NCBI GenBank assembly: GCA_012960475.1
Contig: DUBE01000003.1
Span: forward strand, 1-48,841
DNA: 48,841 bases
Direction of reading: 5' to 3'
DNA from: Planctomycetota bacterium
Lineage (GTDB): Bacteria; Planctomycetota; UBA1135; GCA-002686595
Shown: in pieces, positions 26,029 to 33,135 of the stretch
How positions within the stretch are numbered: the first letter of the stretch is position 1
Layout of the letters: each line of letters starts with the position of its first letter
The notes under the pieces: generated by a model
Database searches by the model: none
What the model was told of the DNA's origin: nothing
Seen by the model: only the letters and a program-made list of their open reading frames with translations
Position numbers and translations under genes: made by a program

Positions 26029-26448
26029 ATGAGTCCTTTTCTTGAGCACTTGAACATGACCTCCACTGATGTGGCTGCCACCGTCGCCTTCCTGCAGACC
26101 GCCATGCCCGAGTTCCGCATTCGGGGCGAGGGCCATGATGGCTCTGCCCGATACTGGGTACATCTGGGCACGGACACGACTTATCTGGCCATTGAGGATC
26201 GCGGCGCAACGGAGAAGGGCCCCCATGAACCTTACATCCATCCTGGAATCAACCATATGGGGTTCGTGGTGAGTGGTGTTGCCGCGGTTGCAGAGCGCAT
26301 GCGGGCCGCGGGGTATCGAGAGGGGATGACTGATCTGGATCATCCCCACCGCCACCGTTACTACTTCTTTGACCAAGACGACAACGAGTACGAATTCGTT
26401 GAGTATCTCAGCGACCAGGAACAGGAGCGTAACGACTACGCCCTCTGA
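26029..26448 (+). CDS. VOC (glyoxalase/dioxygenase superfamily) protein
   Basis: A 139-residue single-domain vicinal oxygen chelate protein. It opens with FLEHLNMTSTDVAATVAFL (metal-ligand His in the first beta strand), contains GINHMGFVV near 73-81 as the second-repeat strand, and ends with YYFFDQDDNEYEFVEYL, in which the final Glu is the usual metal ligand. Substrate unknown: glyoxalase, lyase or resistance-type roles cannot be distinguished. It follows the ABC operon but has its own promoter. Confidence 0.82.
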   Translation: MSPFLEHLNMTSTDVAATVAFLQTAMPEFRIRGEGHDGSARYWVHLGTDTTYLAIEDRGATEKGPHEPYIHPGINHMGFVVSGVAAVAERMRAAGYREGMTDLDHPHRHRYYFFDQDDNEYEFVEYLSDQEQERNDYAL

Positions 26449-26520
26449 ATCGACCTTGTGATCGTGTGGCTTGTGAAAGCGCTTCGTCCGGCTTCGGGGG
26501 AAGAGGGTCTTGTGTCTTCC

Positions 26521-27888
26521 CTAGTTGACCCCAAAGGCCACCATCGCGTCGGCCACCTTGATGAAGCCGGCCAGATTCGCCCCATGCACATAGTCCACTG
26601 TGCCGTTCGGGCGTTCCCCGTGCTTCACGCACTTTTCGTGGATGTTGCTCATGATTTCCTGTAGACGACGGTCCACCTTTGTGCGATCCCAGAAAATGCG
26701 CAGGGCGTTCTGGCTCTGCTCCAGCCCGCTGACCGCCACTCCCCCGGCATTGGCCGCCTTGCCCGGGGCAAAGAGCAGTTCATGGGAGCGGAAATAGTGC
26801 ACCGCTTCGTTCGAGGAGGGCATGTTTGCCCCCTCGGCCACCAGCTGAATCCCGTTGTCCACCATGGTCTTTGCATCGTCCAGTGAGATCTCGTTCTGGG
26901 TGGCGCAGGGGAAGGCGCAATCTGCGGGGATTTCCCAGGGCTTCTTGTTCTCCAGATACTCGCTGCCAGAGCCATCCTCGCTGAATTCGGAGAGACGTCC
27001 ACGGCGCTGCTCTTTGAGATCCTGGACCCATGCGAACTGTTCAGCGGTCAATCCCTGAGGGAAGTGCAGGGTTCCACCGGAGTCCGAGAGGGAGATCACA
27101 CGGGCGCCAAACTCCATCAGTTTCTGGGCCGCATAGAGGGCCACATTGCCCGAGCCCGAGACCAGACAGCGCTTGCCTTCCAGGGAGTCCTTGCTTCGAG
27201 ACAGCATGTCGCGAGCGAAGTAGACGGTTCCAAAGCCCGTGGCCTCTGTGCGGATCAGGCTGCCTCCGTAGGCCAGGCCTTTGCCGGTCAGGACTCCCGT
27301 GTGGCGTCCGGTCAGGCGTTTGTAGTGGCCGAACAAGAACCCGATCTCGCGCGCGCCCACACCGATGTCACCGGCGGGCACATCGGTGTTGTGCCCCACA
27401 TGACGGAACAACTCGGTCATGAAGGCCTGGCAGAAGCGCATCACCTCGCGGTCACTCTTGCCTCGGGGATCAAAGTCGCTGCCGCCCTTGCCAGCGCCCA
27501 TGGGCAGTCCGGTCAGGCTGTTCTTGAAGATCTGCTCGAAGGCCAGGAACTTGAGCACGCTCAGGTTGACCGTGGGATGAAAGCGCAGACCGCCCTTGTA
27601 GGGGCCGATGGTATTATTGAACTGGACCCGATAGCCGCGGTTGATTCGCACCGCTCTCGAATCGTCTTCCCAGACCACGCGGAACATGACCACCCGATCC
27701 GGTTCCACCAGTCGCTCAAGAATGCGCGCCTCGGTATAGGCATCGTTCTGCTGGCTGGCGGGCAGCAGGGACTCCATGACTTCTTCCACTGCCTGCAGGA
27801 ATTCCGGTTCATTACCGCAGCGCTGCTTGAGTCCTTCTAGGAAGGGGGCGCTGGGGGGGGTGGTCGAGGTGGTGTTCTCGGTCAGCAT
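26521..27888 (-). CDS. gdhA: NADP-type glutamate dehydrogenase
   Basis: A 455-residue hexameric-type GDH that makes glutamate from 2-oxoglutarate and ammonia (or the reverse). Seen: GPYKGGLRFHP at 95-105 with the substrate-binding lysine, PMGAGKGGSDFDP at 129-141 with the catalytic Lys134, TEATGFG, the Rossmann GSGNVA, and AFPCATQNEI and AEGANMPSS of the NADP-preferring family. The Met at 27888 is taken as start. An upstream TTG at 27945 overlaps the -10 element, so it cannot lie on the transcript. It is convergent with the VOC gene. Confidence 0.95.
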   Translation of the reverse strand: MLTENTTSTTPPSAPFLEGLKQRCGNEPEFLQAVEEVMESLLPASQQNDAYTEARILERLVEPDRVVMFRVVWEDDSRAVRINRGYRVQFNNTIGPYKGGLRFHPTVNLSVLKFLAFEQIFKNSLTGLPMGAGKGGSDFDPRGKSDREVMRFCQAFMTELFRHVGHNTDVPAGDIGVGAREIGFLFGHYKRLTGRHTGVLTGKGLAYGGSLIRTEATGFGTVYFARDMLSRSKDSLEGKRCLVSGSGNVALYAAQKLMEFGARVISLSDSGGTLHFPQGLTAEQFAWVQDLKEQRRGRLSEFSEDGSGSEYLENKKPWEIPADCAFPCATQNEISLDDAKTMVDNGIQLVAEGANMPSSNEAVHYFRSHELLFAPGKAANAGGVAVSGLEQSQNALRIFWDRTKVDRRLQEIMSNIHEKCVKHGERPNGTVDYVHGANLAGFIKVADAMVAFGVN

Positions 27889-27944
27889 TGGATCTGGGGT
27901 TGTGCCTGGGTTGTCCCCCGATGGGGGATCAAGGATGAGGTTCA

Positions 27945-27973
27945 ATCCTACTCTGGAGGCCGCGCCATGGCAG
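27945..27973 (-). promoter_or_regulatory. Promoter of gdhA
   Basis: On the minus strand CTGCCA (27968-27973), a 17-nt spacer and TAGGAT (27945-27950). Transcription would start near 27938, leaving a leader of about 50 nt before the ATG at 27888. Confidence 0.45.
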
Positions 27974-28123
27974 GAGTCCGTGGAACCCTGGTGTGGTAGA
28001 AATGTCGGGAATTGGGGTTCAAGCTTCCCTGGCGGGGTTTCGCTCGTGGTCAGGGCCCAGCTTTTGAAGGTTGCCAGAGGTGACTTTCCCAGAAAACCGG
28101 TCCCACCTGGGGCAGGCTATGGC

Positions 28124-28129
28124 TAGACT
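28124..28129 (+). promoter_or_regulatory. -10 element upstream of the DEAD-box helicase gene
   Basis: TAGACT in the context ATGGCTAGACTGCC, identical over nine bases to the epimerase promoter. It implies a leader of about 130 nt. The remainder of 27889-28268 has no gene I can support. Confidence 0.4.
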
Positions 28130-28268
28130 GCCCGGTTCGCGCCCGGCTTCCAAAGTGTAAGCGGGGTCGAGCGCGTTGGTTTCTGGGCCTTGGTGGTCCT
28201 GAGTTTTCTTGTGGCGGCTGCGGCCGTCCTTCACGAGCTACTGGGCCCAACGGCCCTGTGTGGACCCC

Positions 28269-30266
28269 ATGAGTTTTGAATATTCCGCGTCCGACGACGC
28301 TTTCGTGCCCTCGCCCGCCCCCGGACAGTCGTTCAGCAAGGCGTTTCATTCTGCCCCCAGTAGCCCCGAATCGCGGGCAGGCTCCCACGAGCAACAGGCC
28401 GTCCTGCCCCAGCAAGCCGTCCTGCCCCAGCAGGCCGTTCTGCCCCAGCAGGCCGAGGCCACTGGCGCTCCCGCTGCGGATCTTTTTGGCCTGGACCCTG
28501 ATGCGGTCACTGCTTCAGTCCAGACGCTTCTCGAGGGGATGGAAGAGGAAGTGGCCCCTCTCCCCGCAAGCACATCTTGGCTCGAGCCAGTTCCAGAGGT
28601 CCTGCGCCGGGCACTCACAGAACGCGGTTTTGAATCCCTGACCACCGTGCAGGAGGCGGTCCTGGCCGCCCAGGTCGATGGCCGCGACTTGCAGATCTCT
28701 TCCCAGACCGGCTCTGGCAAGACGGTGGCGCTGGGCTTTGTGATCGCGGAGGCACTGGCGCAAGAGCGCACCTCGCCCGGTCCCACTATCCTGATCATCG
28801 TGCCCACCCGTGAACTGGGCACTCAGGTCTGTGATGAACTTCGCTGGCTGCTCGCGGACCTGCGAGACGGAAAGGTGGCTTCGGTGACCGGCGGTACCCC
28901 TGTGTTCCGGGACCGTCAGATGCTGACCGGCCGGCCGCGGGTCTTGGTGGGCACCCCCGGGCGTCTGCTCGATCATGTCAAGAGTGGTGCCCTGGACCTC
29001 AGCGGCATCCGCGAACTGGTGCTGGACGAGGCAGATCAGATGCTTGACATGGGCTTTAGGGAAGAGCTCGAGGGCATCCTGGACACGACCCCTGAATCGC
29101 GTCGCACCCACATGGTCTCGGCGACCTTTCCTCCCGGCGCCCTGCGCCTGGCCGAACGCTATCAGAGCAATCCCTTCGCAATCGAAGGAACTGCCCTGGG
29201 CGAAGCCAACCAGAACATCGCCCATGAGGGCTATCTTGTACCCCGGGACAGTCGCTATCCGGCTCTGATTCACCTCTTGCTGCGGGCCAATGGGGAGCGC
29301 ACCCTGATCTTTGTGGAGCGGCGCATGGAGGCCCTTGATCTGGCAGAGCGGTTGGCCAGGGACGGGTTCAGCGCCCTGCCTCTGAGCGGTGAGCTGGCCC
29401 AGAGTCAGCGCGATCGAACCCTGGGTGCTTTCCGTTCCGGCGAGGCCAAGGTGCTGGTGGCCACAGATGTGGCAGCCCGTGGCCTGGATGTGCCCGATGT
29501 GGCCTTTGTAGTGCACTCGAGCCCGCCGCTCAACGCGCAGATCTATACCCACCGCAGTGGTCGCACCGGTCGCGCGGGGAATCAGGGGGTCAGCGCCTTG
29601 CTTGTGCCGCCCAACTCCAAACGCCGGGTGGCGCGGCTCCTGGATACCGCCCGTGTTGAGTTTCAGTGGTGCCGCACTCCCCAACCCCAGGAGGTGCGGG
29701 CGGAGTTGGATGATCGGGCACAGGCAGCTCTGGAAGCTGAACTGGATTCCTTCCTGGAGCGCGGTCCTTCTCAGGCCCATCTGGCCCAGGCCTCGGGTCT
29801 GCTTGATGGCCGCGATGCGGTGGCTGTTGTGGCTGCTCTCTTGGCACGCAAGGGTGGTAGAAAGTCCAGTCAGCCGGCTCGCGCCAAGAACTTGGCACCG
29901 GGGCGCGACCAGTCGAGTCACGGCTCCGTGCGAGGTGCTTTTGGTAACTCCCAACGGGCCGGGAATTCTCGTCCCTCCTACGGCGGCGAATCCGGTCCCA
30001 GAAACGGTGGCCACGAGTCGAGCGGCGTGCGCTTCTTCGTCAACTGGGGCGAGAACCAGGGAGCAACCCCGGGACGTATCCTGGCCACGGTTTGCCGTCG
30101 CGGAGAAGTCACCGGCGACTTGATTGGTTCGATTGCGATTCACCCCAACGCGGCGACCTTTGACGTGCAGGAGGATGTTGCCCGGCGCTTCGAGTTCCTG
30201 GTTGGGCGCCGTGATCCCCGCGATCCCCAGATTGTGATTCGTCCGGACCGCGGACCACAGCGCTGA
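28269..30266 (+). CDS. DEAD-box RNA helicase with C-terminal DbpA-type RNA-binding domain
   Basis: A 665-residue helicase of the DeaD/CsdA type, acting on structured RNA, ribosome assembly or decay. Seen: Q-motif FESLTTVQ at 121-128, Walker A SSQTGSGKT at 144-152, PTRELGTQV, TPGRLLDHV, DEAD at 253-256, SAT at 284-286, then ATDVAARGLD and HRSGRTGRAG in domain 2. The C-terminal 80 residues (FFVNWGENQGATPGRI onward) form the DbpA-like RRM, preceded by a Gly/Ser/Arg-rich linker. The first 110 residues are an extra, low-complexity region with a repeated AVLPQQ unit. The ATG at 28269 is chosen over the TTG at 28209. A long leader fits cold-regulated helicases, but that is inference. Confidence 0.93.
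   Translation: MSFEYSASDDAFVPSPAPGQSFSKAFHSAPSSPESRAGSHEQQAVLPQQAVLPQQAVLPQQAEATGAPAADLFGLDPDAVTASVQTLLEGMEEEVAPLPASTSWLEPVPEVLRRALTERGFESLTTVQEAVLAAQVDGRDLQISSQTGSGKTVALGFVIAEALAQERTSPGPTILIIVPTRELGTQVCDELRWLLADLRDGKVASVTGGTPVFRDRQMLTGRPRVLVGTPGRLLDHVKSGALDLSGIRELVLDEADQMLDMGFREELEGILDTTPESRRTHMVSATFPPGALRLAERYQSNPFAIEGTALGEANQNIAHEGYLVPRDSRYPALIHLLLRANGERTLIFVERRMEALDLAERLARDGFSALPLSGELAQSQRDRTLGAFRSGEAKVLVATDVAARGLDVPDVAFVVHSSPPLNAQIYTHRSGRTGRAGNQGVSALLVPPNSKRRVARLLDTARVEFQWCRTPQPQEVRAELDDRAQAALEAELDSFLERGPSQAHLAQASGLLDGRDAVAVVAALLARKGGRKSSQPARAKNLAPGRDQSSHGSVRGAFGNSQRAGNSRPSYGGESGPRNGGHESSGVRFFVNWGENQGATPGRILATVCRRGEVTGDLIGSIAIHPNAATFDVQEDVARRFEFLVGRRDPRDPQIVIRPDRGPQR
28395..28457 (+). 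repeat. 18-bp in-frame tandem repeat, 3.5 copies
   Basis: Units start at 28395, 28413 and 28431, with a partial one at 28449; the consensus is CAGGCCGTCCTGCCCCAG with one or two changes per copy. It encodes the QAVLPQ repeat in the helicase N-terminal tail and could vary in copy number by slippage. Confidence 0.9.
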
Positions 30267-30277
30267 TCCGGCCTGAA

Positions 30278-31873
30278 ATGGAATCCAATCAATCCGACCC
30301 CTGCGACCTGGAAGCCCTGGCGCAGGAGTTGGAGGGGTTGAACCAGGATCCCGGCCAGCTGCAGGGCGCGGACCCCGCGCTATTGAAACGGCTCAGGGCG
30401 GCAGCGGGGCGTCTGGCCCTGCCTGATCGCCTGGCCCGGAGGGTTTTTGGTAAGCAGCGGCGCAAATTGGAGCGTGAGCAGATCCGGGTCAAGGATGATC
30501 AGGCCTTGAACGCCACCAGCAATCGGGCCCTCAAGCGAGCTCTCCGCTTTCCCACAGCACCGCCTGGGTTGCAGGTTTCCGAACATGATCGGGAGTTGCT
30601 TGAGCGGCAGGCCTGGACTCCCGGCTGGGGTGCCGCAGCACGAGTGCTCGAAGAGCCAGCCAACTGCTACATCTGCAAGCAGCCCTACCAGGAGCTGCAC
30701 GAGCACTACGATGCCCTCTGCCCCTCCTGCGCGGTTCTCAACTGGGAGAAGCGACTCCAGACTGCGGACCTTTCGGGTCGCGTGGCCCTGGTCACGGGTT
30801 CACGGGTCAAGATCGGATACGAGGCATCGTTGATGCTGCTGCGGGCCGGTGCCGAGTTGATTGCCAGCACGCGTTTTCCCTGTGATTCCGCGCGGCGCTT
30901 CGCGGCGGAGGAGGATTTTGATGACTGGTGTGACCGGTTGCATGTTTTTGGCCTCGACCTGCGCCACACGCCCAGCGTGGAGGCTTTTGCCAAGCACATA
31001 AACGGATCCTTTGCGCGCCTGGACTTCCTCTTGCACAACGCATGCCAGACCGTTCGGAGGCCACCTGCCTACAGCGCCCATTTGATGGAGGGTGAGTCCA
31101 TTGAGGATCTGGATCCCTCGACACGCCTTCTCTTGCGCAAGCATGAACGGTTGCTGGCAGACATGGGGGCGCAGCCTGCACACTCCGAGTCGGAGGCAGC
31201 TCAGATTGGGGGCGCAGATGCAGGTGCGGATCTGCCCGCGCAGGTCGGAAATGACAAGTCCGCCTTGATGGGACTGACACACGCGGCGGGCATGAGTCAA
31301 TTGGATCTGCTGAATGAGGACCAGCAGCGCGGTCTTTTCCCCGAGGGCATGTTGGACGGGGATGGCCAGCAGTTGGATCTGCGGACCAAAAACTCCTGGC
31401 GCATGGAATTGAGCGAAGTGCCTACGGTGGAGTTGATCGAGGTGCATCTGGTCAACACCATTGCGCCCTTTGTGCTCAATGCCCGGCTCAAGGACCTGAT
31501 GGCCCGGGCGGGGACCAGGGACCAGCATGTGGTCAATGTTTCTGCCATGGAGGGACAGTTCTATCGAACTTTCAAGACCACTCGTCATCCCCATACCAAC
31601 ATGGCCAAGGCCAGTCTCAACATGATGACTCGCACCTCGGCGGCGGACTTCTACCAGAGCGGCATCCACATGAACAGCGTGGATACGGGCTGGGTTACAG
31701 ACGAGGATCCCTTCGAAGCGGCGGTCAAGAAGGAACAGGATCAGCGCTTCGCTCCACCCCTGGACTGCATCGATGGGGCGGCGCGCATTGTCGACCCGAT
31801 CTTCGTGGGCTTCAACACGGGAGTGCATTGCTGGGGGCAGTTCCTGAAGGATTACGGGCCCGCGCGCTGGTAA
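30278..31873 (+). CDS. Large SDR-fold oxidoreductase with N-terminal zinc knuckle
   Basis: A 531-residue protein. Residues 1-125 are a charged helical extension. A four-Cys knuckle (Cys130, Cys133, Cys148, Cys151) in CYICKQPYQEL...CPSC follows, then a short-chain dehydrogenase Rossmann fold with TGSRVKIG at 173-180 and LLHNACQ at 251-257, where classical SDRs have NNAG. A long insertion (about 262-375) interrupts the fold. Ser422 in NVSAMEG fits the SDR catalytic Ser, and Lys444 fits the catalytic Lys, but the Tyr of YxxxK is replaced by Thr440 (TNMAK). I recall a small bacterial/fungal family with this layout; its substrate is unknown. It starts 11 nt after the helicase stop and is probably co-transcribed with it. 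Confidence 0.75.
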   Translation: MESNQSDPCDLEALAQELEGLNQDPGQLQGADPALLKRLRAAAGRLALPDRLARRVFGKQRRKLEREQIRVKDDQALNATSNRALKRALRFPTAPPGLQVSEHDRELLERQAWTPGWGAAARVLEEPANCYICKQPYQELHEHYDALCPSCAVLNWEKRLQTADLSGRVALVTGSRVKIGYEASLMLLRAGAELIASTRFPCDSARRFAAEEDFDDWCDRLHVFGLDLRHTPSVEAFAKHINGSFARLDFLLHNACQTVRRPPAYSAHLMEGESIEDLDPSTRLLLRKHERLLADMGAQPAHSESEAAQIGGADAGADLPAQVGNDKSALMGLTHAAGMSQLDLLNEDQQRGLFPEGMLDGDGQQLDLRTKNSWRMELSEVPTVELIEVHLVNTIAPFVLNARLKDLMARAGTRDQHVVNVSAMEGQFYRTFKTTRHPHTNMAKASLNMMTRTSAADFYQSGIHMNSVDTGWVTDEDPFEAAVKKEQDQRFAPPLDCIDGAARIVDPIFVGFNTGVHCWGQFLKDYGPARW

Positions 31874-31902
31874 GGCTGGACCGGGGCAAGGCCGGGGGCC
31901 TA

Positions 31903-31918
31903 TGCTGCGCGAGCAGCA
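31903..31918. other. Perfect GNRA-type hairpin downstream of the SDR gene
   Basis: TGCTGC (31903-31908) pairs perfectly with GCAGCA (31913-31918) around tetraloop GCGA. It sits 30 nt after the SDR stop. No T-tract follows on the plus strand, so it may be a transcript-end stabiliser or a factor-dependent terminator region. Confidence 0.35.
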
Positions 31919-31967
31919 CGAAAAGTAAGCTGCACCCAATGCTGATCGACCCTCCTCTTGAGACCCG

Positions 31968-31973
31968 TACTTT
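31968..31973 (+). promoter_or_regulatory. Possible -10 element of the first SGNH gene
   Basis: TACTTT in the context CGTACTTTCG lies 21 nt before the ATG at 31995. No clear -35 box. Confidence 0.3.
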
Positions 31974-31994
31974 CGGGTGGGTTCGTGTTCTTCG

Positions 31995-33134
31995 ATGAAC
32001 GCAACGCCCGAGGAATCTACGATCCCCCGCTGGAAGCAGCGCTTGCTGGCCCTGCTGGTGAGCTTCGTGCTGATGGTTCTGGGGGGCGAGATTTTCTGTC
32101 GTTGGCAGGTACATCAGGCCAATGCCCACAATCTTGAAGCGGTTCTCGCGGGCAGGACCAGACCGGTGGAGGGCACCTTGCAGGAGCTTACTCCGGCCAG
32201 TTTCGGGGATGTGATCCGCATGGGGACCGATCCCAAGATCGTCTATGAATTGCACCCGAACATGCTGGGCGTGAATTTCAAGGGACACGAGGTGCGTACC
32301 AACCACTTGGGCTTTCGCTCAGCGCCCCAGGTCCCCAAAGAGGCCAACACGATCACGATTATCGGTCTAGGGGACTCGATTCAATTCGGCCATGGGGTGG
32401 GTCAGGATGACTGCTATCTGGAGCAGCTCAGGCTTCTGCTTCAGGCGGCCTATCCACGGCATGATTGGCGGGTGATCAACACCGCTGTGCCGGGCTACAA
32501 CACGGTCATGGAGGTGGCGACCCTGGAAGCCAAGGGCCTGCCTCTGGAGCCCGACCTGATTCTGCTTGGGGTGTGCGGCAACGATGAAGGGCTGCCGGTA
32601 TATGTCAATCTGGCCCAAGACCCCTACGACCTGGGGCATTCGTTTCTTTGGCGAAAGCTGCGTGGGCACCAACCTGAATCGGAACCCGGTCTGGTGCACA
32701 AGAACACCCGGCGGGACGAAGAGGTGGGGTCGACCTTTGATCTGCCGGGTCGTTACGACCAACTCCAGGGTTGGAAGCCACTGGTCGGTGCCCTGGAGCG
32801 CTTGAAGGAGATCAGCGCTGAGAACCAGATCCCGGTCTTTGCCATGGCCAGCATCACCTACAGCGATCATGGGCACGAGGCGAATCATTCCTCGCAGATC
32901 CTCGCCGCTTGCGAGGATCTGGGTTTCAGTGTGCTTGATATGCAGCCCTACCTGGATCTGGCGCTCCTGGCTGAAACAGGCAAACCATTTCGCGAGGGAG
33001 TCTACAAGCACTCGAGCCTGGTGGTCTCACGCTTCAACCTACACCCCTCCGTCAGTCAGCACAGGTTGATTGCCCAGAAGTGCTTTGAGCACCTGGAAGA
33101 GAATGGCACCTTGAATCGCTTGATGGGGCCATAG
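31995..33134 (+). CDS. Membrane-anchored SGNH/GDSL-fold hydrolase
   Basis: A 379-residue protein with an uncleaved-looking N-terminal helix (LLALLVSFVLMVLGGEIF, about 18-35) that would anchor an extracytoplasmic esterase. Block I is GLGDSIQFGHG with nucleophile Ser128, block III GNDEG at 195-199, and block V NLHPS near 350-354 supplies the His. The VRTNHLGFR segment before block I is common to a family of planctomycete-type SGNH proteins. O-acyl or O-acetyl ester hydrolysis is likely, substrate unknown. The start at 31995 gives a normal anchor; GTG at 31977 adds six residues. It lies 1 nt upstream of the next gene, with which it forms a unit. Confidence 0.8.
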   Translation: MNATPEESTIPRWKQRLLALLVSFVLMVLGGEIFCRWQVHQANAHNLEAVLAGRTRPVEGTLQELTPASFGDVIRMGTDPKIVYELHPNMLGVNFKGHEVRTNHLGFRSAPQVPKEANTITIIGLGDSIQFGHGVGQDDCYLEQLRLLLQAAYPRHDWRVINTAVPGYNTVMEVATLEAKGLPLEPDLILLGVCGNDEGLPVYVNLAQDPYDLGHSFLWRKLRGHQPESEPGLVHKNTRRDEEVGSTFDLPGRYDQLQGWKPLVGALERLKEISAENQIPVFAMASITYSDHGHEANHSSQILAACEDLGFSVLDMQPYLDLALLAETGKPFREGVYKHSSLVVSRFNLHPSVSQHRLIAQKCFEHLEENGTLNRLMGP

Positions 33135-33135
33135 G

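Noticed and set aside
28395..28457. CRISPR-like repeat array
   Set aside because: The units are directly adjacent without spacers, are 18 bp long and stay in frame inside a coding region.
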